From: Plasmodiophora brassicae
Lineage: Eukaryota > Endomyxa > Phytomyxea > Plasmodiophorida > Plasmodiophoridae
Direction of reading: 5' to 3'
Assembly: GCA_039704465.1 (NCBI GenBank)
Contig: JASFAU010000001.1
Location: 930,001-994,000 of the forward strand
Length of the DNA stretch: 64,000 nt
A model generated the notes under the pieces. That model was not told the DNA's origin, ran no database searches, and saw only the letters and a list, made by a program, of their open reading frames with translations. This document shows positions 1 through 9,703 of this stretch, piece by piece (within the stretch, counting starts at the first letter, position 1; each line of letters opens with the position of its first letter). The position numbers were made by a program, and so were the translations under genes.

Positions 1-585
1 TTCCGATACACGCATGAGCCGATCTGCATTGGTTCAGGGCAACCGCTTCACGCCATTGACGAGACAGACGATACCTGCCGGCTCGACATTCAGCGCCGCC
101 ATAGATCGAAAGAACTCGTCCTCATATTCGCGCGAGACCTGCCCTCCAATCAGCATCGCCTCGCCAGCGTTCACCCGATGATAGACTCCCACAGACGTCT
201 TCTATAGACTGATGACCGGCCTGACGTGCCCGATCAATAATCTTATCGTCGACATCTGTGATGCCCTGCGACCCCGCTTCAGTGAACCGCAACCACGAAC
301 AAGAACGGAGTCTGCCCACCATGACCAACGTCGAATCCAGACGGAATACGTCGCGAAGGACTCTTCGAATTACATCGAAACACACATACGTCCTGCTCGC
401 ACAACAACGATGAGCAGGGGGGACGCACTGCCAAGGCCCAGCATGGCACGTCACCGCGCGTGCCCTAGATGCGACTTGTCGTAGACGGTCGGCCCGCACA
501 TGTACCATGAGAACGGAGCGGACCTGGGCGCGAACGCCTCCACCAACCCAGTCAACGTGTTGAGGATTCGCGGCCCGGTCGCCAT
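1..585 (-). CDS. CARS2: Cysteinyl-tRNA synthetase, organellar/bacterial type (5' part; 3' end outside window)
   Basis: Charges tRNA-Cys with cysteine. Exons read 455..585, 320..392, 197..265, 75..138 and 1..23 (cut by the window edge); introns of 51-62 nt are all GT-AG and keep frame. The first exon carries the catalytic YMCGPTVYD segment and the HIGH-type motif HLGHA, and later exons give ITDVDDKII and a segment ending RLMRVSE, all in family order. The large insertion typical of cytosolic eukaryotic CysRS after DDKII is absent, so it resembles bacterial or mitochondrial enzymes. The frame stays open upstream to about 852 but has no ATG there, so ATG 585 is preferred. A targeting peptide could lie on an unseen upstream exon. 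Confidence 0.88.
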
Positions 586-809
586 CACGGCGTTCCCCGC
601 AATGAAGCCAGCCGGTCGACCGGGGGACCCGGACACCCACCACCACGTCGTCGGATCCCAGCAGATTCGGCAACAGATCACACAAGGCGCACCCTTAGGC
701 GAACGTGCCACCACCACCACGCGGAGCGCCGGCTCGGGGCCTATCGTATCAAGGGGCACCGTATCTGGGCTGTCACTACTCGGGCACGTGCCACTTGTAA
801 CCGGGAAGC

Positions 810-1183
810 ATGGGCGCGTCAGCGCGCTCAAGGAAAAGCACCGTTGCACCAACGGCGACGCCTGCGACGTCGGTGCTGGATCCTGTGCGGTTGCAGCAGA
901 TGAAGGCGGCGTTTCAGGTGGGAACCCACAGACGTGGAGTCACCAATGATGAACGGCGTGGCAGGTGTTCGATCAGAACAAGGACGGGTACATATCGTAT
1001 GCGGAGCTGAAGAAGACGCTGGCGAAACTGGGCGAGCATAAGACGCCGAAGCAGATCCGGATGATGTTCCGGGACGCGGATATCAACCAGGACAAGCGCA
1101 TCGACTTCGACGAGTTCGTCCAGATCTCGACCGCGTCGTTCCTCGACGATGTTGTCGATCTCACCAGTACACCGCAGCAGTAG
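810..1183 (+). CDS. Small two-EF-hand calcium-binding protein
   Basis: Two exons, 810..917 and 965..1183, separated by a 47-nt phase-0 intron; 108 aa. Residues 1-36 are a basic, Ser/Thr/Ala-rich leader. Two canonical EF-hand loops follow: DQNKDGYISYAE, then DINQDKRIDFDE, each with acidic or Asn/Ser ligands at positions 1, 3, 5, 9 and Glu at 12, so both should bind calcium. It resembles one lobe of calmodulin or centrin and has half their usual length. It ends 8 bp before the stop codon of the convergent C9orf85 homologue. Which calmodulin-family member it derives from is not clear. Confidence 0.85.
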
Positions 1184-1191
1184 CGACGTTT

Positions 1192-1880
1192 TCATTTATC
1201 AACGTCTTCGCGATTATAGCGGGCGTCACCGTCATCGGACGGTGCATCGCTCTCAACGGACCCTTCCGTGGAACCAGCGTCTTCATCGTTATCAGACGGT
1301 GGTGTCTTCGGCGGCAGATTCCGAATACGAAGGTTGCCAACTGAATCGCACATCTCCAGAACTTGCGCCAGCGTCATGCTGCCGTTTTCGATTGCTCTGG
1401 TCATAGCGCGACGGCGACGCTCCTTGAAGCCCGCAAGAGCCTTCTCGATCTCGTCTGGGGTGGCCGCTGTCTCGCATTCGGTCTCTTTCAGTCGGCATGT
1501 CTCGCTGAACTTTGATTTGCACTTTGTACAGCACTGCAGGCGTTTACCGCAGGGGTCGCAGATGACCATGTACGCGGCAGTGACCGAATCTGCTCGACAG
1601 GAATCGCATCGACGAGCCTTCTGCAACGGCTTATACTTCCGAAACGTCTTCTTCCACTCTGCAAAGACATGTCAGATCGGTTCACAGGTGGCACGGCACC
1701 AGCTGCACCGATAATGTCGTAGCATCGTGCGCAGACCCCTCGGATGGGAATTGCCATTATCAATTTGGACAATCCACTGTTGTCATTATGCTTGAATGCG
1801 ACCTTGTTCAGGTGGGCAGGACCCTTGCCGGTTGGGTTGCGGACGCAGTGGCTCCCAGTTCGTGCAAATCTGGTGGTCAT
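1192..1880 (-). CDS. C9orf85: C9orf85-family zinc-ribbon protein (DUF2039)
   Basis: Exons 1709..1880 and 1192..1658 with a 50-nt intron (1659..1708). After splicing, the KHNDNS, GVCARCYDII and EWKKTFRKYKPL segments follow in the order seen in C9orf85/DUF2039 proteins. Next comes a cysteine-rich region with repeated CxxC pairs (RRCDSC, CDPC, CTKC), expected to bind zinc. The C-terminus is acidic and low in complexity. The family is conserved in eukaryotes but its molecular role is unknown. The start at 1880 is the first ATG in frame; the N-terminus is longer than usual and could include a missed exon. Confidence 0.82.
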
Positions 1881-1953
1881 CGCCCAGCGTTGAGAGACCT
1901 GACGGACTTCACGGACTCCGCTACGGCATCACGCAAGTCCAACCCGGGATAGT

Positions 1954-2338
1954 GTGTCTTGACTCCCCCCTCGACCGGACATGGTCGTCTGACGCAGCCG
2001 ATTCTTTCTCGGAGCTCCTCGAACTTGATCTTTCCCAGGGCTTTGGTGAAGATGTCCGCGAGCGCACATACGAGATTCGCAATTGGCCGTCAGCCACTTG
2101 GTCCCGGACGTAATGGTGTCGGATGTCGATGTGTTTCATCTTACTGTGGTTCACAGCGTTGTTGGCGAAGGCAATAGCACCTTGGTTGTCAACGAAGAGG
2201 TCCGTCGGATGGGTTTGTGGAAAACCGATTTCGCCGAGGACAGACCGTAGCCAGACTGTCTCAGCCGCTGCTTGGGAGGATGCCATGCCGTTTCCGCTTC
2301 ACAGGACGACAGGGCCGTCGAACGTTGCTTTTGTGTCT
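1954..2338 (-). mobile_element. Copia (Ty1) retrotransposon remnant, 3' end of pol, inverted arm
   Basis: Read on the minus strand this arm encodes the end of Copia RNase H: a SQAAAETVWL start, VDNQGAIA, the KHIDIRHHYVRDQV motif and the beginning of the IFTKALGK tail. It is an almost exact inverted copy of 2521..2918. The difference I can see is a 13-bp deletion that shifts the frame just before the tail. The arm stops about 8 bp beyond a GGGGGG polypurine tract, where a 3' LTR would begin; no LTR is present. It is a dead fragment. Confidence 0.9.
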
Positions 2339-2998
2339 CAAACGTATCCTGCGCTACCTCAACGGCACCCGTGACTACGGCCTACTCTACCGTCGTACAC
2401 CAAATCAAACCGACCGTGTCCTCCAGGCGTACTCCGACTCTGACTGGGCTGGAGACCTTGACACTCGACATTCCACCAGCGGCTACATTGTCTTCCTGAA
2501 CGGCTGCCCCATCTCGTATAAGACACAAAAGCAACGTTCGACGGCCCTGTCGTCCTGTGAAGCGGAAACGGCATGGCATCCTCCCAAGCAGCGGCTGAGA
2601 CAGTCTGGCTACGGTCTGTCCTCGGCGAAATCGGTTTTCCACAAACCCATCCGACGGACCTCTTCGTTGACAACCAAGGTGCTATTGCCTTCGCCAACAA
2701 CGCTGTGAACCACAGTAAGATGAAACACATCGACATCCGACACCATTACGTCCGGGACCAAGTGGCTGACGGCCAATTGCGAATCTCGTATGTGCGCTCC
2801 AGTGATAACGTCGCGGACATCTTCACCAAAGCCCTGGGAAAGATCAAGTTCGAGGAGCTCCGAGAAAGAGTCGGCTGCGTCAGACGACCATGTCCGGTCG
2901 AGGGGGGAGTCAAGACACGCACCCGTGACCCTGTGGAACCGTCCAAAGGTGCACCCTCAAGGCTGTTTCTACAAACAAGATGGGTGGGATTACTGTAG
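2339..2998 (+). mobile_element. Copia (Ty1) retrotransposon remnant, RNase H region, direct arm
   Basis: The plus-strand frame carries RYLNGTRDYGLLY, the RNase H motif YSDSDWAGDLDTRHSTSGY and ALSSCEAE. It shifts frame near 2565 into SQAAAETVWLRS, VDNQGAIAF, HIDIRHHYVRDQVADG and VADIFTKALGKIKFEELRER. The segment 2521..2918 pairs with 1954..2338. Reverse transcriptase, integrase, gag and both LTRs are missing, so this is only the last part of pol. The polypurine tract lies near 2901-2908. Non-autonomous and non-coding now. Confidence 0.9.
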
Positions 2999-3070
2999 AC
3001 TATTTCAGCCTGCGATCGCAACGTACGCCTGTGCTGGATAATTTGGACTGCAATAGGTGAAGGTCAGTGC

Positions 3071-4270
3071 ATGGGGGCATGCCATTGTCGTTGCGCAGAC
3101 AACGATGTTGCAGTGCATCCCGAGCGAGAGCAGATGTCGCTGGTCCCAGAAAAGGTGGCCGACACGCTCCTCGACGAGTACGGATTCAGGGTGCCGAACG
3201 TGGTGCCGATCACTTTAGCGCGCTTAACGGATCAGTCCATTGTGGATGCGCAGCTTGCACTTCAATGGCGTGAAATCGCCATCTCTGAGAAGACTGCCGA
3301 CCACTGGCGCGTATCAAACCTTGCCGCCGTACAGCGCCTATTAGCCAAAGGCATTCCGTGCGAATGTCGCTCGACGATTTGGCTGTTAGCATCTGGAGCA
3401 TCATCCCTCCGGGCCAGCTCACCGCGATCTTATGCATCATACTTCAATGCTCACCAGGACGAATCAGTGATACGGCAGATTGAGGTCGACGTGCCGCGAA
3501 CCTATTCCGAGCACCGGTTCTTTACAGGCCCAGGTCGAGGTCAGCTCACGCGCTTGCTGAACGCACTCGCCGATCGCCTTGGCAAGGACGTACGGTACGT
3601 TCAGGGCATGAACATTGTGGCAGGCCTTGTCCTGCTCGTGTGCGACGACGAAGAGGTGGCGTTCTGGATCGTCGTGGCCTTCATGGAGCAACTAAACATG
3701 AAGCCACTCTACGTTGACGGCCTGGACCAGCTTCAAGCGTGCCTAAGGACACTCGGACAGCTGATATCGTCGAAGCTTCCAGATGTCCGGCGGTACTTTG
3801 GCGAAGAAGGCATTGAGCCATTCTGTTACGGGACGCCATGGTTCTTGACCATGTTTGCCTACGCCCTGCCTGTCAGGCAGTGCGCTCGACTGTTCGACGT
3901 CGCGTTCATCATGCACCAGGGCCAAGAATGGGTGTATCGGTTCGCGATCGCTTATGTACAGAGCGTGGCGCCTGCTATAGTCAAGATGCCTTTTACGTCA
4001 GCGACAGCATTGCTGAAGACGATCAATGTCGACGACGACGAGTTGGAAAGGTTGATACTCACAGCATTGCGTTTGGAATGGGATGATCATAGAGCAGCCG
4101 ACGACGGGTTTGCGAAGGTCGCGGGCGCAGCAACGGGTGACTTTGACAAGGTGGAAAGCGAGCCAGGATACGACATAACGTCGAACGACGACGCAAAGAA
4201 GTATAATGCGCTGCGTCCATCGGCGGGCTCAACAGCCAACGTAATCACACCAGGAACGGTCATAGATTGA
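3071..4270 (+). CDS. TBC-domain Rab GTPase-activating protein
   Basis: Single-exon gene, 399 aa. The TBC domain spans roughly residues 95-340. It has the motif IxxDxPRT at 137-144, whose Arg 143 is the catalytic arginine finger, and YVQGMN at 176-181, whose Gln 178 is the glutamine finger. With both fingers present it should accelerate GTP hydrolysis by a Rab and so control membrane traffic. The tail after about 345 is polar and unstructured. I cannot place it in a specific TBC1D subfamily. It starts 70 bp after the Copia remnant and is convergent with the DsbA-like gene. Confidence 0.85.
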   Translation: MGACHCRCADNDVAVHPEREQMSLVPEKVADTLLDEYGFRVPNVVPITLARLTDQSIVDAQLALQWREIAISEKTADHWRVSNLAAVQRLLAKGIPCECRSTIWLLASGASSLRASSPRSYASYFNAHQDESVIRQIEVDVPRTYSEHRFFTGPGRGQLTRLLNALADRLGKDVRYVQGMNIVAGLVLLVCDDEEVAFWIVVAFMEQLNMKPLYVDGLDQLQACLRTLGQLISSKLPDVRRYFGEEGIEPFCYGTPWFLTMFAYALPVRQCARLFDVAFIMHQGQEWVYRFAIAYVQSVAPAIVKMPFTSATALLKTINVDDDELERLILTALRLEWDDHRAADDGFAKVAGAATGDFDKVESEPGYDITSNDDAKKYNALRPSAGSTANVITPGTVID

Positions 4271-4476
4271 TAAACTCGGTTCGCCGCGAAACGTTCCATC
4301 AATGCAACCGCCCGTGCGTTGGCCTGTACCCATTGCCATGCAGCAAAGGGCCAATCGGCGGACCTCAGCATCGAGTATTCGCTACTCGTGGTCTAATGAC
4401 GAAGCAAGTTGATCATGTCGATGGAGCTGGGAGCGGACACGAGATTATGGATGTGGGACCGCCCGGTATGACTGCT

Positions 4477-5267
4477 TCAAGACGATGCTGTCGTCCGTTC
4501 ATTATCCTCTGAGAGCGACTTGTGCCCACTTCCGAGCAGAAGTCCATCAATTAATGCAATCCAAGCGTCCAGCGTCCTCTGCTCATTACTGAAAGCGTTC
4601 ACTCCGTTCACGAGGTACGTCGGTGTTCCCGATACAGCTCGGGAGCAGGCGTACTTCCAGGACACACGAGTCGCCCAATCAAACTGCCCGTCCTTCAGAG
4701 CGGCCAGCGCCGACTCCTTGTCGATTCCAACGTGTTGAGCTAACGTGAGTCAGCCCACCACCAAGGCATACGTTGCATGATCCACGATACGTACCGACAA
4801 CGTCCGCCAACCGGCTATTAACATCGTCTTGCGACAGATCTGAGGTGGCTTGGTTTCCAAATGAATCCTGAACTGCGAAGGCGCCTGTTTTCCATTTCTG
4901 CGGCCTGCTTAGCGCGCGCTCAAGCAAACGTGACGCCGTCGCGGCATCGTACCAGAAACCCAGTCGTGTTCAAGCGATTGCCGATGTAATGTGCCAGTTG
5001 AGCCATCGCGAACGCATTGCGATGATACGGCAACGGAAACACGTGGTACACGATCCGAACGCGATCGCCATAATGCCGCGCCAGCTGCGTGATGATCGGG
5101 TCGTCCGCTCGGCAGTCGGGGCACATCAAATCCAGGAACATGTCGACGACGACCGGTGCACCCGGCGGCCCCACCGCCCACCCGTCCGGTCGCGCCGGGA
5201 TAGGCGCCTGCCCTTCCGCCGCCCGGACGCACGCCAACACCACGACAGCCCCAACGATGAGCAACAT
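4477..5267 (-). CDS. Secreted DsbA-like thioredoxin-fold protein
   Basis: Exons 4953..5267, 4795..4897 and 4477..4739, with two 55-nt introns (4898..4952, 4740..4794); 226 aa. The N-terminus MLLIVGAVVVLACVRAAEG is a signal peptide. An FLDLMCPDC segment provides a CPDC redox pair, and SGTPTYLVNG near the C-terminus supplies the cis-proline typical of DsbA/2-hydroxychromene isomerase-type folds. It probably acts as a thiol oxidoreductase in the secretory pathway or outside the cell. The substrate is unknown. The preceding 392 bp separate it from the divergent lectin gene. Confidence 0.8.
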
Positions 5268-5658
5268 TCCCACTGGACGTAAAATATACCGAATGCGGTC
5301 GAATGGAGTCGAGGGGCTGGTTTTTTGCCGCGCATGACTTCGTCACGTGACTGGACGACATTATTGTTCGGTCGAACGTGTGTTATTTGGACGTCGCTTT
5401 GCATCAAGCTCGGACGCTGGTCAAGGGTAACCCGAGTTCAGGGTCGCCATACTGGCAGCTCGGCGATGGATTCCTGCCCGATGGCACGCACGCCAGGATC
5501 GGCGGCCGAATCTGGAACTCAAGATTCGTTTCGGTTGGATAAGAGCGCGTGCTTCTCGTCTGCTACCCCATAGGACACGCGACGCCTGCACGATCCAACC
5601 CAACATTCCCAAATAGACGTTTTTTCTCGACGAGAGAGAGATCGACGGGAGCATAACA
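5268..5658. other. Intergenic, presumed divergent promoter region
   Basis: Lies between the start codons of two divergently transcribed genes for secreted proteins (DsbA-like and SUEL lectin). I see no coding segment, repeat or RNA gene in it; an AG-rich stretch precedes the lectin start. Confidence 0.5.
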
Positions 5659-7896
5659 ATGGCAAGGTTGATGGCGTTGCTGGTGATCATCATGGCGGCC
5701 GCGTTGGGACGTCGAGCGGATGCCTGCGTAGCAGTAGCGGTCGAGAACAGCGTTGCCGTCCTGACGTGTCCGGGAGCGAAGAATGTCATCACCGGGATCG
5801 CCACCGTGTCGTACTCAGCATGTTCCTGCCCGTTGTCCAACGCCCAGGCGAAGAAGCAGGTGCAGATTGTATCAAGCCTGTGCCTGGGCCAGCATACCTG
5901 CAAGGTGTCGGCGACCAACGCCGTCTTCGGCGAAACGTGCTCTGGCCGCCTTAAGGAGCTGGAGATCACGTTCGTGTGCGGGCCTCCACCACCAACGGTC
6001 CTCACCATGTCATGCGGCGACGGCAAGGTCATCACCGGTGTCGACTCGGTCGTCATGGACAACCCGGCGTGTATCTCGCCCAACGCCAAGGACGTCCTCT
6101 GGAACCGGTGCGCCGGGCACACGTCGTGCTCCATCCTCGTCACCGAAGCCGAGTTCATGACGCACGACGCCACCGATTGCGAGGGCGCGAAGGCGTTGGC
6201 GCAACCGATCTGCGAGTACCCGACCAGCGAATGTTCGGCGATCGTCAGTGCCTCGGCGAACGCCGGCTCACCGTTCACGCTGACCTGCCCCGAGAACGAC
6301 CAGATCATCGAGGAGATCCAGTTCGCGTCGTACGGGCAGCCGACCACCTACCAAGGCGACCCGATCGTGAACCCGAACTGTCATCATCCGACGTCGACGC
6401 CCGTCGTGTACGGCGCCTGCGTGGGTCAGCATTCATGCACCATTGGCGATCCGGCCGCCCTGTTCGCCGACCCATGCCCAACGCAATCGGGCACGAACGC
6501 GCTGGTCGTCGTCGCCCGATGCGGACGTCGCCCCGACGACTACGGCGTCGTCATTGCCGGGTTCGCTGACGAGTTCGTCCATGAGTCGTGCAGCGGCCAG
6601 GGGCGTTATGCTGCCCCGTTGCTCCTACAGTGCCCCCGACCAGACCAGGTCATCTCCCGGATCCTGTTCGCGTCGTTCGGCCTGCCGAAGGGCGGCGTGC
6701 CCGATGCCGTCTGCGATTCGCCGCATGCGTTGCCGATCGTGGAACGCGCCTGCGTTGGCCAACGCAACTGCAGCATTGTCGCCTGGAACGATGCGTTCCT
6801 CGGCGACCCGTGCCCGTTCGACCACAAGCACATGAACGTGCTCGCGGAGTGCACCGAGCATCGATGCCTGGAGGGGTGCGATCCGTCGCTCGACGTCACC
6901 GTCAACGGTGCCGCCGCCGAGGACCAGACGTTCACATTGCAGTGCGGGCAAGGCCAGGTCATCGACCGCATCGAGTTCGCCACGTACGGGACGCCGGCGA
7001 CGACCCCGGCGCGATTCACGACAATCGACCCGAAGTGCCACTACCCGAACTCGATGGAGGCCGTCTGGAGCCGCTGCGTCGGTCGCCAGTCGTGTTCGTT
7101 CGTGGCTGGCGATGACCACTGCACCGACGTGTTCGGCAGCGTCCACGACCCGTGCCCGACCACGACGAAACAGCTTCGTGCGGTCGCCAGGTGCAGCACC
7201 CGCGGCGACGACGACCTGCTGGTCATGGCCGGCGAGGACGACGAGTTCTCGTTGGAGTGCGCTGAAGGGCAGGTTATCGACCATATCGTGTTCGCGTCGT
7301 TCGGCGCGCCCGTCGCGCACAGCTCGCCGTTGGCCAGGACGATCAACCCGACGTGCCACCACCCGCGCTCCATGTCCGTTGTGTGGAGCCGCTGCATCGG
7401 CAAGCACAAGTGCACGTTCGCGGCGTCCGATGACCGCCCAGGGGATGCGTTCCACCCGGAGGACCCGTGCCCAAGCGTTACGAAGCAGCTGCGGGTCGTG
7501 GCGCGCTGCAAGCCGCGTCACACCGCGGACTTAGCGCTGTCGATGCGGCAACGGCATCACTCGCATGGAACGCATACCGATACGAGCGACGCGGTCGTCG
7601 GGCTGTTCACGTGCCCGAAGCCGTCGCAGGTCATCACCGAGGTCGTGTTCGCGTCGTACGGCACGCCGGACGGCGACGTCATCGACCGAGGGTGCCACGC
7701 GGTGACGTCGCAGGCCGTTATCGAGCAGAACTGCCTCGGCGAGCATTCCTGCTGGATCGAGGCCAACGACGAGTCGTTCGGCGAGGACCCGTGCCCAGGC
7801 GTCATGAAACAGCTCAACGTCCGCGTCCGTTGTGACGAGCGCCCTGAGCACCAGCACTACCTCTTGTCGAAAACCAACGACGACCACAGCCACTAA
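5659..7896 (+). CDS. Secreted protein with seven SUEL-type galactose-binding lectin domains
   Basis: Intronless, 745 aa. A signal peptide (MARLMALLVIIMAAALGRRADA) is followed by seven tandem domains of about 85-100 residues. Each follows the SUEL/rhamnose-binding lectin plan: a first TCP/SCG/QCG cysteine, a VI..I.FASYG-type strand, a C near NPxCHHP, a CxGxxSC pair, and a final DPCPxxxKQLxVxARC. Domains 3-7 keep the motif well; domains 1 and 2 are the most divergent. Expected role: binding of galactose- or rhamnose-containing glycans at the surface or outside the cell. The C-terminus is His-rich with no membrane anchor. The coding region is GC-rich, and the six-frame shadows here are not genes. 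Confidence 0.9.
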   Translation: MARLMALLVIIMAAALGRRADACVAVAVENSVAVLTCPGAKNVITGIATVSYSACSCPLSNAQAKKQVQIVSSLCLGQHTCKVSATNAVFGETCSGRLKELEITFVCGPPPPTVLTMSCGDGKVITGVDSVVMDNPACISPNAKDVLWNRCAGHTSCSILVTEAEFMTHDATDCEGAKALAQPICEYPTSECSAIVSASANAGSPFTLTCPENDQIIEEIQFASYGQPTTYQGDPIVNPNCHHPTSTPVVYGACVGQHSCTIGDPAALFADPCPTQSGTNALVVVARCGRRPDDYGVVIAGFADEFVHESCSGQGRYAAPLLLQCPRPDQVISRILFASFGLPKGGVPDAVCDSPHALPIVERACVGQRNCSIVAWNDAFLGDPCPFDHKHMNVLAECTEHRCLEGCDPSLDVTVNGAAAEDQTFTLQCGQGQVIDRIEFATYGTPATTPARFTTIDPKCHYPNSMEAVWSRCVGRQSCSFVAGDDHCTDVFGSVHDPCPTTTKQLRAVARCSTRGDDDLLVMAGEDDEFSLECAEGQVIDHIVFASFGAPVAHSSPLARTINPTCHHPRSMSVVWSRCIGKHKCTFAASDDRPGDAFHPEDPCPSVTKQLRVVARCKPRHTADLALSMRQRHHSHGTHTDTSDAVVGLFTCPKPSQVITEVVFASYGTPDGDVIDRGCHAVTSQAVIEQNCLGEHSCWIEANDESFGEDPCPGVMKQLNVRVRCDERPEHQHYLLSKTNDDHSH

Positions 7897-7921
7897 GAAA
7901 ATCGTGTGCGGTTTGCCCATT

Positions 7922-8143
7922 TCATTCGTTGCCGTCCTCGTCAGCCGGTTTCGCTCGTTTCGTGGTCCAGGTCGGGTCGGTGCGCGCGAGCTCGTCGTTG
8001 AAGAACTGGCGGGTCTGCTCGCGCGCCAGGCGTACAGCGGCAATCAGTGCCGATAGATCGTGCTCGGTGCTGGCGGGGACAGGCAGGTCGAGGGCGAACG
8101 GGACGGCGCCGTCGGCGAGCTGCACGCGGCTGCGCACGGACAT
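7922..8143 (-). CDS. Small protein, possible GON7-like KEOPS subunit
   Basis: 73 aa from ATG 8143. A short strand-like segment (RSRVQLADGAVPFALDLP) is followed by an amphipathic helix ending in TRQFFNDEL and a basic/acidic tail. That strand-plus-helix plan and size resemble the GON7 subunit of the KEOPS/EKC tRNA-t6A complex. The match is by pattern only and GON7 is poorly conserved. Its start lies 12-60 bp from that of the divergent DDT-domain gene, suggesting a shared promoter. It could also be an unrelated small protein. Confidence 0.4.
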   Translation of the reverse strand: MSVRSRVQLADGAVPFALDLPVPASTEHDLSALIAAVRLAREQTRQFFNDELARTDPTWTTKRAKPADEDGNE

Positions 8144-8203
8144 TTTGGCGTTGTGATGGAACACGTCGATCACGACGACACGGGCCCCGAGTCCAGCAGC
8201 GCC

Positions 8204-9560
8204 ATGTCGTCCGGGTCCGAGTACGAGGACGACGTTGTCGACGATGGCGAGGACGAGGACGAGGACGAGGACGACGTGCAGAATGACGTAACGGTTGAGG
8301 TTGTGGACGTGCCTGAGCCGGCTGTGGCCCCGGGGCCCGCAGACGATGTCCCGATTGTAGACGTGGGTGGCACTGCGGAATTCGCGAACATCCTGTCGTT
8401 CTGTAGGGCGTTCGCGACGGTTCTTAATATGCCGCCGTTCTCGTTCCTCGAATTGGAACAGTCGATCCTGTTCTCCCGTGACGACCCGCTATATGTCGAT
8501 TTGGTCGCCCGATGCATATTCTTAGGACAGAACAGGAAAGAGGCGTTGAAGTCAGTCAGTTTCCCCTATGTACATGCGTCTTATAATCGCATGTTTGACT
8601 TGGACCGTAGGCCCGACCAGTGGCAATCCTGTGTGCATAAGATCGTGAAGGACATGCGGTCGCAGTTCGTCGGATTCGCCGATCCGAACCATGACGACGA
8701 TGAGACGTATCAGTCGCTGGTTGACGATCCGCGTGCCGGCAGGAAACGAGGGCCCATTCTCGATCAGTGGCAGGCCGACGTGCACTCCATGTCGCCGTAC
8801 GCGAAGGTTGACTGCGCATCGGGTTCGTTACGCGCCGCGATCTGAGCACGCCGTCTGCAGCTGTTGATTCTATCGAACCTGTGCGACTGGTGCGCCCAGT
8901 CGAGCTTCGAGATCCAGGACTTTGTTGCAAGAGGTATCGCGACGCGCGTCTGCCAGCTTACGGGCGGTTCTGACGCACCTGGCGCAGCGTCCTGCGAGTT
9001 ACGGGACAGTCCGCTTGGCGAAGACGCTCGGGGCAATTTGTACTGGTTGTTCCCGGACGCGTCGAACCGGCAATGCAGTCGCGTGTATCGGCAGCATGCA
9101 CCCGAGCCAGACTCTGGGTCGGTGACGATGACTCTGGAGGCGAAGACCGTCGATGAACTGGTCGCGTTAGCGCATGCCGATGCGGACGGTGCTGACCCGT
9201 TGCTTGGTAAACTGTGCAACGTTTTAAAGACGGAGCTGATCCCAGCGGAACTCGCCCGGATTGAGGCCGAGGAACGTAAAGCGCAGCGTCTGAAACGTCA
9301 AGGCCTCGCTCTGGGCCTCGACCTGTCGTACAGCAACATTGTAGATGGGAGGCGGTCGACAACACGCCCTGTCCGGTATACGTTTGAAGGTACCGTTTTC
9401 ATTACGCCCACCTGGAATGGATCTGATCAGGGAACCAGCAGATTCGGACGGCGAGGATGCTGGTAGAAGGAGGCCCAGTCATGGCACAGCGACGGTAGCT
9501 GAAAGGTACGAAGGCACACGGTCCAGGCCAGGTTCGAGCAGACGTCAACTACAAGAATAA
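8204..9560 (+). CDS. DDT-domain chromatin protein (CECR2/RSF1-like)
   Basis: Exons 8204..8806, 8861..9389 and 9439..9560 (introns 54 and 49 nt); 417 aa. A strongly acidic N-terminus (EDED repeats) precedes a DDT-like segment, residues about 60-120, beginning AEFANILSFCRAF and including LELEQSILFS. After the first splice LLILSNLCDWCAQSSFEIQ continues the helical pattern, then GNLYWLFPDASNR, as in RSF1/CECR2-type subunits of ISWI remodellers. The tail is basic and Arg/Ser-rich; no PHD or bromodomain is seen. ATG 8156 is an alternative upstream start in frame. Likely nuclear. Confidence 0.65.
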
Positions 9561-9703
9561 ACCTGCTGGTGCTCGTATATTCAGCGCGTTCCGCTACGGC
9601 CAGACTTCAGTTATGGGACGACGTTGCGGATTCGACATCGGGCAAGTCTAAAAGCACACCGGTTTGATCGCCACGACGTACCCACATCCATATTAAGACC
9701 TAC

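Noticed and set aside
585..852. An upstream extension of the CysRS frame that looks like a mitochondrial presequence
   Set aside because: The codon at 852 is TTG, not ATG, the extension overlaps the EF-hand gene start, and its middle part is low in quality. A spliced presequence remains possible.
5421..7521. Several minus- and plus-strand open frames of 120-308 codons over the lectin gene
   Set aside because: They are shadows of a GC-rich coding sequence; only the 5659-7896 frame has a signal peptide and the seven-fold lectin pattern.
8240..8275. GACGAG repeats as a microsatellite
   Set aside because: They are in frame within the acidic N-terminus of the DDT-domain protein and encode Glu/Asp runs.
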